From Rubrobacter sp. (GTDB taxonomy: Bacteria > Chloroflexota > Chloroflexia > Thermobaculales > Thermobaculaceae), in contig JADDPP010000403.1 of NCBI GenBank assembly GCA_016781845.1, positions 1-37,416 of the forward strand: a stretch of 37,416 nt of DNA, given 5' to 3'. How positions within the stretch are numbered: the first letter of the stretch is position 1; each line of letters begins with the position of its first letter. The notes beneath the pieces are model-generated. The model made no database searches. It was not told where the DNA came from and was given only the letters and a program-made list of their open reading frames with translations. Positions 1-6,415 of this stretch are shown in pieces. The translations under genes and the position numbers were made by a program.

Positions 1-40
1 TTCCTTCTTCGAATACCTCGCAGAGGCTCCCTAAGCGCAC

Positions 41-226
41 TCAAGATACTCGGGAATAGAGGAACGCACTGACTGTCCAGCCGTGCCGCAGGGCCAGGTT
101 GATGGGCCTGACGCCTTCGATGAAGAACTCCCCGCTCCTCTGTCTCTTCGTCCGGTTCCGTTTGAGCGTCTCGACGTACTGGAAGTCGTTGTTCTCCGAC
201 TGTATCTTGACGAGTTTGGGCTTCAT
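41..226 (-). pseudogene. N-terminal fragment of TrmH/SpoU-type RNA 2'-O-methyltransferase
   Basis: The 61 codons encode an N-terminus typical of the substrate-binding domain of TrmH-family rRNA/tRNA ribose methyltransferases: a basic opening followed by the signature FFIEGVRPINLALRHGW, which matches the family's 'EG.r.v..Al..g' strand-helix. The frame then meets a TGA at 41-43, far short of the roughly 250 residues expected, so the SAM-binding SpoU domain is missing from this frame. The remaining 40 bases contain no obvious continuation, although the two other minus frames are partly open. This could be a true disruption, a frameshift or a sequencing error near the window edge. The family call is based on recognition of the N-terminal motif only. 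Confidence 0.6.
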
Positions 227-252
227 CAGGGGGCACGTCGCTCAGTCGTGTA

Positions 253-338
253 CCTGTCATCCTGAGCGAGAGCGACGCCTGCTGGAAGGCGCGTCCCCCC
301 AGTGCAGGGGGACGCTTCGCACGCCTCAGAATGACAGG
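253..338. repeat. Nested inverted repeat, MITE-like intergenic element
   Basis: The outer arms CCTGTCATCCTGAG (253-266) and CTCAGAATGACAGG (325-338) pair with a single G-T type mismatch. Inside them sits a perfect 9-bp stem, GCGTCCCCC/GGGGGACGC (291-299 and 307-315), with a 7-nt loop. The element lies between the TrmH fragment and the sugar-acid dehydratase gene. The outer arm resembles the widespread 'GTCATTCTGAG' class of interspersed bacterial repeats, and a related core is seen at 30021-30043. Confidence 0.75.
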
Positions 339-355
339 TCCACCGCGACCAGTAC

Positions 356-1546
356 TCAAGCTGTCTCCGTGACCTCCGCGCGCCCTGCGGTTACAGTGCG
401 CTGCGCCTGGCGGTGGTGCCAGTTCTCCTCGAAGAGGTTGAAGAAGACGTGCTTGCGCGGGTGCTCCTCGAGCACGGACTCGTCGAGCGTTACGCCGAGT
501 CCGGGGCCCTGGGGCAGCGCGAAGTAGCCATCCACTACCTCGGGGTTGCCGGGCGCGGCGGCCTTCACCCAGTCCTCCGCGAAGTCGTTGAAGTGCTCCT
601 GTATCTTGAAGTTCGGGGTCGAGGCAGCGAAGTGGAGGTTCGCGGCGGTGGAGACGGGGCCGCCAACGTTGTGGGGCGCGACGAGTATGTAGTAAACCTC
701 CGCCTGCGCGGCGAGTTTCTTCGTCTCAAGCAGGCCGCCGAAGTGTGTGATGTCGGGCTGAATGATGTCCGCGGCCTGAAGCTCGAAGAGTTGGCGGTAC
801 TCGTAGCGAGTGTGGATGCGCTCGCCCGTGGCTACCGGGACATTTATTTTTTCGGCTGCCTTCTTGAGCGCGGCGAGGTTCTCGGGGGGCACGGGCTCTT
901 CGACCCACGACGGCTTGAACGGCTCCAGCTCGCGCGCCATCTCTATGGCGGTCGCGGGGTTGAAGCGGCCGTGCATCTCGATGAGGATCTCAGCCTCAGG
1001 GCCGACGGCATCGCGCACAGCCTCCACGAGCGCCACTACCTTTACCTTCTCTGCGCGCTCCATCTCGTACAAGCCCGCGCCGAACGGGTCGAACTTCAGA
1101 GCCCTGTAGCCACGCTCGACCACGCGCTTCGCAGCCGCGTGGAACTCCTCGGGGGTGCGCTCGACGGTGTACCAGCCGTTCGCGTACGCCTTTATCTTGT
1201 CGCGGACCGCGCCGCCGAGCAGCTTGTACACGGGCTGGTTGAGCATCTTGCCGATGATGTCCCAGCACGCGATCTCGATCATGGCGATGCCGGACATGCC
1301 AACCTCGCCCATACGCCCATAGGGATGGCGGTACATGGTCTGGACCAGGCCCTCGATGTCCTGCGGGTCGCGCCCGAGCACGAGGTTGGGGACGGTCTCC
1401 TCCAGATAACCGAGGAGCGCGTCCGTGTGGTTGACCATGCGCGCCTCGGCCACGCCCTCCAGTCCCTCGTCCGTAAGGACGCGCACGAAGGTGAGGTTGC
1501 GCCAGGCGGTGCTCATTACGTGGGTCTTGACATCTACGATCTTCAT
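356..1546 (-). CDS. Enolase-superfamily (mandelate racemase/galactonate dehydratase-like) enzyme
   Basis: A 396-aa protein, normal length for the mandelate racemase/muconate-lactonizing group, which abstracts the alpha proton of a sugar acid and usually dehydrates it to a 2-keto-3-deoxy acid. An N-terminal capping domain (about 1-120) precedes a modified TIM barrel. Visible barrel motifs are a lysine in ALKFDPFG, acidic/histidine ligands in LIEMHGRFN, the metal-binding Glu in SWVEEP and ATGERI, QPDITHFGG, and a late APHNVGGP histidine. The start at 1546 is preferred over the track's 1630 because GAAGGTG lies about 10 nt upstream and the longer form would translate a palindromic repeat. The substrate is not readable from sequence; galactonate or a related aldonate/uronate fits the context of sugar oxidation genes. 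Confidence 0.85.
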   Translation of the reverse strand: MKIVDVKTHVMSTAWRNLTFVRVLTDEGLEGVAEARMVNHTDALLGYLEETVPNLVLGRDPQDIEGLVQTMYRHPYGRMGEVGMSGIAMIEIACWDIIGKMLNQPVYKLLGGAVRDKIKAYANGWYTVERTPEEFHAAAKRVVERGYRALKFDPFGAGLYEMERAEKVKVVALVEAVRDAVGPEAEILIEMHGRFNPATAIEMARELEPFKPSWVEEPVPPENLAALKKAAEKINVPVATGERIHTRYEYRQLFELQAADIIQPDITHFGGLLETKKLAAQAEVYYILVAPHNVGGPVSTAANLHFAASTPNFKIQEHFNDFAEDWVKAAAPGNPEVVDGYFALPQGPGLGVTLDESVLEEHPRKHVFFNLFEENWHHRQAQRTVTAGRAEVTETA

Positions 1547-1567
1547 AATGTTCTTACACCTTCTATC

Positions 1568-1590
1568 GCAGACAGGAATGTCTGCGCCAC
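1568..1590. repeat. Short palindromic repeat (GCAGACA-ggaa-TGTCTGC)
   Basis: A perfect 7-bp stem with a 4-nt loop, GCAGACAGGAATGTCTGC, is followed by GCCAC. It sits in the gap upstream of the sugar-acid dehydratase, just before its SD. It resembles the 'GCAGACAGGAATGTCTGCGCCAC' type of dispersed repeat known from many high-GC genomes (recalled, not searched). Confidence 0.6.
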
Positions 1591-1620
1591 TACTGCTGTC
1601 TGACAGACTTGCGACGGAGA

Positions 1621-1646
1621 GGGCAGGCACGGGGACCTGCCCCTAC
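1621..1646. repeat. Palindromic repeat GGGCAGG-N-CCTGCCC (copy A)
   Basis: GGGCAGGCACGGGGACCTGCCCCTAC forms a 7-bp stem and lies between the TIM-barrel gene and the dehydratase gene. A second copy at 8907-8932 differs by a compensatory pair of substitutions, so the stem appears conserved. In the minus direction the hairpin lies in the spacer after the upstream gene in the pair and before the next start, so a role in mRNA processing or attenuation is possible. Confidence 0.65.
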
Positions 1647-2593
1647 ACGGGTTGGGGCATGCCTTCGAGCGCCGGCAGCGCCAGCCCTTGCGCGCCCGGC
1701 TTGGACCCCACAGCCTCCGGGTAGTAGCGAGCGAGGAGGTCGAGGCCGAGCTTTGCGCGGCGGGCGCGCTCGCGGGAGAGTAGGACGGAGGCGGTTCCAA
1801 GATGCGCGCCCGCGGGGTAGATGTTGGGCGCGTTGCGCAGGCCGAACTTTATGTACACGGGAGCAGCGACGCGCACGAGCTCCGGTATCTCGTACTGCCG
1901 CACGAAGCCGCCGATGTCGTCGGGCGCTTCCACGTACACGTCGAGCGGGATGTCCACGGCCTGGCGGACGGCGGCGATCTGCGCGAGCGTGAGGTCTGTG
2001 GGAACGTTGTACGTGTCCGCACCGAGGTCCTGCATCAGCCGTATGGAGGCGGGGTTGGCGGAGGCCATCATCACGCTCATCTTGAACTGCATGTCGGCGG
2101 GAAGCTCGCCCCTCTTTCTCATCTCACCCGCAACCCAGAGCGCGCCCTCGTCCGCCAGAAGCACGCTGCGGACGCCGAGGGACGCCGCGCGCCTGACATC
2201 CTCCAGGCAGTGGACGAGCTGCTCCTGCCCGCGCAGCCGTGGCCCGACGGTCCTTCCCGCGCTTGATACGGCCATCGCCCCCGTGTCCCACGCGGCGTTG
2301 GGGCGGGCGAAGAGGCTGACCTCCATCCCGCGCGATGCTGCGAGGCGGGTCATCTCGGTTATCTCCTCGTCGGTCATCATCATCACGCCGCTGCCCTGAG
2401 AGACGCGGTGGATGGTGATGTCGTAGCGGTCCATCTCCTCGATAATCGCCGCGAGCGCCTCCGGCCCCTCCGTGCTGGGAAGCTCGACCCGGTACTGCGC
2501 CCCATCCGGGAAGCGCTTCGGGCTTGTCGGCAGGCCGTGAGCATCGCCGGGCGGCAGTCCCAGCCCCTCCAGGAAGCGTCTCGTTGCGTCCAT
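1643..2593 (-). CDS. TIM-barrel-type protein of uncertain function (possibly U32 peptidase-like)
   Basis: A 316-aa soluble protein with no signal peptide. The alternation of hydrophobic strands and helices (VRSVLLADEG, FKMSVMMASANP, LGADTYNVPTDLT, IPLDVYVEAPDD) looks like a beta/alpha barrel. The segment VYIKFGLRNAPNIYPAG is a conserved-looking block that I associate, without being able to verify it, with proteins annotated as U32-family peptidases in Chloroflexota. SD GAAGGAGA precedes the ATG. It is upstream of and co-directional with the enolase-superfamily enzyme, separated by about 100 bases of repeats, so the two are probably co-transcribed. That suggests sugar-acid metabolism (perhaps an aldolase- or isomerase-like barrel) as an alternative to a peptidase role. 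Confidence 0.55.
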   Translation of the reverse strand: MDATRRFLEGLGLPPGDAHGLPTSPKRFPDGAQYRVELPSTEGPEALAAIIEEMDRYDITIHRVSQGSGVMMMTDEEITEMTRLAASRGMEVSLFARPNAAWDTGAMAVSSAGRTVGPRLRGQEQLVHCLEDVRRAASLGVRSVLLADEGALWVAGEMRKRGELPADMQFKMSVMMASANPASIRLMQDLGADTYNVPTDLTLAQIAAVRQAVDIPLDVYVEAPDDIGGFVRQYEIPELVRVAAPVYIKFGLRNAPNIYPAGAHLGTASVLLSRERARRAKLGLDLLARYYPEAVGSKPGAQGLALPALEGMPQPV

Positions 2594-2935
2594 AAGCTCG
2601 CTCTCCTTCGCATCTCGCTAGGGCATAGCGCCTGACAGCTCAGCGCTTGCCTTCAATGTGTGTTCGTGTTCGGGGTCTGGTCAGGACACGGCGGCTCGCT
2701 GCGTCGTGCCACGGCTCCCTGGCTCTGTAGCCAGCTTATGGGACCGCATTATACCCGGCTTACGAGTCAGACGTGGTCCTTGTACGTGGGTGCCCCTCAT
2801 ACCACCATCGGGAACACCCAAACACAGATCCTCGCCAACCGCCCGTGCTTGTTGCGTCGTGCGATTACCACTACGCGCTGGCGGGCTGTAAGATAATGTA
2901 ACCGATTCGTGATTCCTCGATCTACGGAGTATTGG
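2594..2935. other. Divergent intergenic region (342 bp) without a recognisable gene
   Basis: This gap separates the minus-strand TIM-barrel gene from the plus-strand histidine phosphatase and must hold promoters for both. Short ORFs of 73-78 codons in this stretch have no SD and no family resemblance. A GATAAT hexamer at 2892-2897, about 40 bases before the phosphatase ATG, is a possible -10 element, but no matching -35 is spaced correctly. Confidence 0.4.
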
Positions 2936-3523
2936 ATGGTCACCAGGGTGGGGCTGCTAAGGCACGGGGAGACGGACTCGAACTCTGCGGGCAGGCTGCA
3001 GGGCCGGGAAGGCATCAAGCTGAACGCGCGGGGGCGGGAACAGGCGAGGCAGAGCGCGATCTTCCTGGCCAGCTACAGGTGGGACCTGATAGTATCGAGC
3101 CCTGTAATACGCGCGCTGGAGACGGCGTACATAATCGCCGAACACCTGGCGATGGAGCACATCCTCCAGATGCAGGAGTTCGAAGCGCGCGGCCCTGGCG
3201 CGGCCATCGGACTGACGCAGCAGGAGATAGCGGCACGCTTTCCCGATGGGAACGTTCCCGGCGCGGAGGCGCGCCCGGATGTGGCAAAGCGTTCCACGAA
3301 GGGGCTGAACGCGCTTCACCAAGACCATCCCGGAAAGAGGATACTGGTTGTTACTCACAGAGAGGTGATCCGAAACACGGTTGCGTCACTGCCAGGAGGG
3401 GAGACGCTCGCGGTGGCGCAGCCTGGGATCGGCTCTGTCAGCTTCATCCGCTACGAAGGGGGCGGATGGCAGATCGAGTCGTACAACACCATGTCGCATC
3501 TGACAGCGGATCAGTTGGGGTAA
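2936..3523 (+). CDS. Histidine phosphatase family protein (phosphoglycerate mutase-like), copy 1
   Basis: A 195-aa cytosolic protein of the histidine phosphatase superfamily, which hydrolyses or transfers phosphate through a phosphohistidine. The catalytic LLRHGETD motif (Arg9-His10-Gly11) is at the N-terminus. SSPVIRALETA supplies a second phosphate-binding Arg near residue 60, and VVTHREVIR carries the second histidine at about 141. The start at 2936 (ATG) is chosen over GTG 2909 because CGGAG lies 6 nt upstream and the RHG motif then sits at the usual depth. The substrate is unknown; the family spans phosphosugar, nucleotide and cobalamin phosphatases. It is convergent with a close paralogue at 3640-4218. 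Confidence 0.85.
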   Translation: MVTRVGLLRHGETDSNSAGRLQGREGIKLNARGREQARQSAIFLASYRWDLIVSSPVIRALETAYIIAEHLAMEHILQMQEFEARGPGAAIGLTQQEIAARFPDGNVPGAEARPDVAKRSTKGLNALHQDHPGKRILVVTHREVIRNTVASLPGGETLAVAQPGIGSVSFIRYEGGGWQIESYNTMSHLTADQLG

Positions 3524-3639
3524 TGCCAGCCCCGCTCCAGCGCCTGCTAGTGGTCATCCCGTGGCTACGCTCAGAGCCCTTGTGAGCAAGGAGGAGCCAC
3601 TCATACTGTCATGACTGTAGCCTTTACCCGGACTCTGTA

Positions 3640-4218
3640 TTACTCTTCCGGTCGCACGTTGTGCGAAAGGATCTCCCACTTACCGTCCTGATGCTGAATC
3701 GTGCTGATGGACCCGTTACCTAACTGTGTTTTTCCCGTGCCTATCTCACCATTCGACACGAGCCACAGCAACCCGTTGATGCCCTCGCGGTGGGAAACGA
3801 TGATGATTCGCTTGCCCGGATATCGCTCCACAAGGTGGAGGAGCCCCTGCTTCATTCGTTCCCGAACCGATTCGCGGGACTCCGCGCCCGGCACATCGCC
3901 GTCAGGCCAGCGCTCCTCGATCTCTCGCGCTGTCATGTAGTACGCCTCGCCGGGCTCGCGGGCCTCGAACTCGCGCATCGGCAGTATCTCGGACTCAGGC
4001 ATCCCCAGGCGCTCGGCGATTATGCGTGCCGTCTGCACAGCGCGCCACGTGGGGCTAGTCGCCAGCACGTCCCACCTCTCCTGTGCGAGGTGCTCCGCGT
4101 TGAGACGCGCCTGCGCTATGCCCCTCTCGTTCAGGGGGCGATCCTCGCGGCCCTGGAGCCTGTGATCGATGTTCGCATCCGTCTGCCCGTGCCTGACCAG
4201 GCATACCGTGGTGGCCAT
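3640..4218 (-). CDS. Histidine phosphatase family protein (phosphoglycerate mutase-like), copy 2
   Basis: A 192-aa paralogue of the preceding gene, on the opposite strand and tail to tail with it. It has CLVRHGQTD at the N-terminus, the shared block LQGRE, ATSPTWRAVQTA, and IIVSHREGING with the second catalytic His. Both copies share the unusual FEAR.PG segment and a WPDG/FPDG.VPGAE stretch, so they are closer to each other than to generic family members. The only other gene nearby on its strand is the metallo-hydrolase, whose stop is about 90 bases upstream, so this could be the last gene of the carbohydrate block. The substrate cannot be read from sequence. Confidence 0.85.
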   Translation of the reverse strand: MATTVCLVRHGQTDANIDHRLQGREDRPLNERGIAQARLNAEHLAQERWDVLATSPTWRAVQTARIIAERLGMPESEILPMREFEAREPGEAYYMTAREIEERWPDGDVPGAESRESVRERMKQGLLHLVERYPGKRIIIVSHREGINGLLWLVSNGEIGTGKTQLGNGSISTIQHQDGKWEILSHNVRPEE

Positions 4219-4307
4219 CTGTCAGCTTGCCCCCTTACGCAGCTTCCGTGGTGCGCAAGTGGCATGCCCTAGCACGCGGGCCGGTGTTCGGAGGAGGCGA
4301 AGGCATC

Positions 4308-5153
4308 CTATCCAGCATATATGAACCGCCTGCCGTGGGCGGGCACGACGCACGTAAGCTCGGGGTGCCTCTCACGGACGTACTCGACGAGCACGCCGGG
4401 GCGCCCGAGGTTTGCGGCGAACATGTCGTAGTGGATGGGGACGAGAACCCTGGCGCCAGCCTCCGCGGCCAGTTGCGCCGCCTCGCGCTCATCCGTGTTG
4501 CCGGCGATATCCGAGTGCTCCCGGAAGTAGCCGCGGCCGTTGATGGGCAGGAGCGCCAGGTCTACACGAAGGGCCTGCAGCCGCTCCACCATGCCGTCGT
4601 AGACGAGCGTGTCGCCCGCGTGGTAGACACGAACGCCGCCAAAGTCTATCACGTAGCCCAGGTACGTGTGATGTCCGTCCTCGTCACGCTCGAAGTCGTA
4701 GATTGCAGGGGGCGTGCGAAAGGCGTGCATCGCGGGCACGGGCACCAGCCCGACCCCGTTGCCGAGGTCCAGCGGCTCGTCCGCCACGGCTCTGACCACT
4801 CGCTCCAGCGGTATGCCGAGCCCGGTCAACCGCGACACCTTCGGGGCGGGCACAACGAAGCGCGCGTCTGGCGAGCTCTGCGCGAGGCCGGGCAGGGTGT
4901 TGTCATCGAGGTGGTCAAGGTGGTCATGTGTGACGAGGACGAGGTCCGCGGGCGGGGCATCCTCAGGCGTGAACGGTGGGGGCACCAGGCGCTCGGGCAT
5001 CTGCGAGAAGAACGGGTCTATGTACACGGCCGCGCCCGCCCCCTTGAGTAGCACGCTCGCCTGGCCCAGCCACCACAGCGCGACGGTTCCCTCGGCTGGC
5101 TGGGTGGCTGCTACCTCGGCCTTTATCTCTTCTGCGGACGGCATGGTCGTCAT
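4308..5153 (-). CDS. MBL-fold metallo-hydrolase, UlaG (ascorbate-6-phosphate lactonase)-like
   Basis: A 281-aa metallo-beta-lactamase-fold protein. The metal site is complete: THDHLDH (His76, His78, Asp80, His81), His143 in PAMHAF, Asp181 in YHAGDT, and His241 in VPIHYD. The WWLGQASVLLKG opening and the LPINGRGY block are typical of the UlaG-like branch, whose characterised member hydrolyses L-ascorbate-6-phosphate lactone; many members have other lactone or phosphodiester substrates. The start at 5153 is chosen because its ATG overlaps the stop of the upstream dehydrogenase in an ATGA arrangement, giving translational coupling. The track's longer form (338 aa) only translates the end of the dehydrogenase in another frame. 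Pairing of a dehydrogenase (lactone producer) with a lactonase is a plausible functional link. Confidence 0.85.
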   Translation of the reverse strand: MTTMPSAEEIKAEVAATQPAEGTVALWWLGQASVLLKGAGAAVYIDPFFSQMPERLVPPPFTPEDAPPADLVLVTHDHLDHLDDNTLPGLAQSSPDARFVVPAPKVSRLTGLGIPLERVVRAVADEPLDLGNGVGLVPVPAMHAFRTPPAIYDFERDEDGHHTYLGYVIDFGGVRVYHAGDTLVYDGMVERLQALRVDLALLPINGRGYFREHSDIAGNTDEREAAQLAAEAGARVLVPIHYDMFAANLGRPGVLVEYVRERHPELTCVVPAHGRRFIYAG

Positions 5154-6208
5154 CGGGCGGCTCCTTGCGGATGGTTGTGGGTAACGAGTATCTTCAGCGT
5201 GCCGGGTTCCTTGGAGACGAGCTTGTCGAGCGCGGTCTGGTACTCCGGCAGGGCATAGCGATGGGTGATGAGCGGGGCAAGCCGCAGGAGGCCTGCGCTG
5301 AACAGCTGTACGGCGTACGTCCACGCGGCGGAGTTCGCGCCGAACGTGCCTATCACGGTAAGGTGCTTGAGGGCAAACATATCGGGGTCTATGGCAAGGC
5401 TCGCGCCCTCACCCGCGATGCCCTGCAGCGCGACTACTCCTGACCGCTTCGCCAGCGCGAACGCCTGCTCGACGGCCTGCGCTTTGCCCGCGCCCTCGAA
5501 CACCCAGTCCGCACCGCGCCCACTTGTGAGGTCGCGCACCATCGCCGCAGGGTCGTCGCGGTGGTAGTTTGCGGTGTGGGTCGCGCCCATCTTCCTTCCG
5601 AGCTCCAGTCGTGCATCACGGGAACCAACCAGCACGATGGCGGCGGGGCTGTGCAGGCGCGCAAGATGCACCGCGAGCTGGCCTATCGCACCGTCGCCTA
5701 TCACGACAATGGTGTCACCCGGCCTGGGCTGGCAGCGAAGGAAGCTGTCCGCGGCGACGCTCGTGGGTTCCAGCAGCGCGGCTTGGGAGAGGTCGGCCTC
5801 AGGGGGCAGCTTATGTACGAGGCGGGCGGGGACGGCCACGAGCTCCGCGAAGCCTCCGGGACGGGTGAACCCAACCTCGTTGTACCCGGCCTCGCAGAGG
5901 TTTGTCAGCCCGTTGTGGCAGTTGTCGCACAGGCCGCAGTACACGAAGCCCTCGGAGACCACCTTATCCCCTGGCTTCAGCCCGCGCACCCGCTCACCCA
6001 CCTCGGCGACGGCCCCACTCCACTCGTGACCGGGCACCACGGGGTAGCGGGTGTAGTCGGCGGGGCGCGTGCCCTGGTACAACTCCACGTCGCTGCCACA
6101 GATCCCGGCTCCGTGCGACCGTATCAGCACTTCCTCCGGCCCGACGCTCGGCGGCTCCATGTCAGTCAGTCCCGCCTCGCCTGGCTGCTTGATGACAACG
6201 GCCCTCAC
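5150..6208 (-). CDS. Zinc-dependent alcohol/polyol dehydrogenase (MDR family)
   Basis: A 352-aa medium-chain dehydrogenase, usual length. Catalytic zinc ligands are Cys37 in GICGSD, His61-Glu62 in PGHEW and Glu147 in LLEPTS. The structural zinc loop is CGLCDNCHNGLTNLC (Cys91, 94, 97, 105). The Rossmann fold shows GDGAIG at 171-176. This pattern belongs to the sorbitol/threonine dehydrogenase-like group that oxidises sugars, polyols or amino alcohols with NAD(P). It lies downstream of the GH116 glycosidase and overlaps the metallo-hydrolase by 4 bases, so it likely oxidises a released sugar. The exact substrate is not determinable. Confidence 0.9.
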   Translation of the reverse strand: MRAVVIKQPGEAGLTDMEPPSVGPEEVLIRSHGAGICGSDVELYQGTRPADYTRYPVVPGHEWSGAVAEVGERVRGLKPGDKVVSEGFVYCGLCDNCHNGLTNLCEAGYNEVGFTRPGGFAELVAVPARLVHKLPPEADLSQAALLEPTSVAADSFLRCQPRPGDTIVVIGDGAIGQLAVHLARLHSPAAIVLVGSRDARLELGRKMGATHTANYHRDDPAAMVRDLTSGRGADWVFEGAGKAQAVEQAFALAKRSGVVALQGIAGEGASLAIDPDMFALKHLTVIGTFGANSAAWTYAVQLFSAGLLRLAPLITHRYALPEYQTALDKLVSKEPGTLKILVTHNHPQGAAR

Positions 6209-6387
6209 GACTGAGCCTCGTTGATGTGTCTATATAGCTCGTGCACGAACACTGGCCTCTCCTTCAGTTCAGCGTGATCATACTGTCTGCGTCTGGCGGG
6301 TAGCACATGTCATTCCGAACTTGCGAGTCATCTCACACATATTATGGCTGGTCACAACTGCAGAACTCCTTCGCTGTGTTCAGGGTG

Positions 6388-6406
6388 GCACAGGCAGGGC
6401 CTGTGC
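6388..6406. terminator. Perfect hairpin downstream of the GH116 gene
   Basis: GCACAGGC-AGG-GCCTGTGC forms an 8-bp perfect stem with a 3-nt loop about 10 bases beyond the GH116 stop, in the 207-bp gap before the alcohol dehydrogenase. There is no U-tract on the minus strand, so it may be an mRNA 3'-stabilising or processing hairpin rather than a classical terminator. Confidence 0.45.
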
Positions 6407-6415
6407 TGCGTCACC

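Noticed and set aside
413-1603. 396-aa plus-strand ORF opposite the enolase-superfamily gene
   Set aside because: It mirrors the real gene in the antisense frame, which stays open because of high GC; it has no SD and no recognisable motif.
4308-5324. Longer 338-aa version of the metallo-hydrolase
   Set aside because: The extra 57 residues are the overlapping dehydrogenase 3' end read in another frame; the ATGA overlap gives a better start.
6388-6406. Hairpin after GH116 as a classical rho-independent terminator
   Set aside because: No T-run follows the stem in the minus direction, so it is kept only as a possible 3'-end structure.
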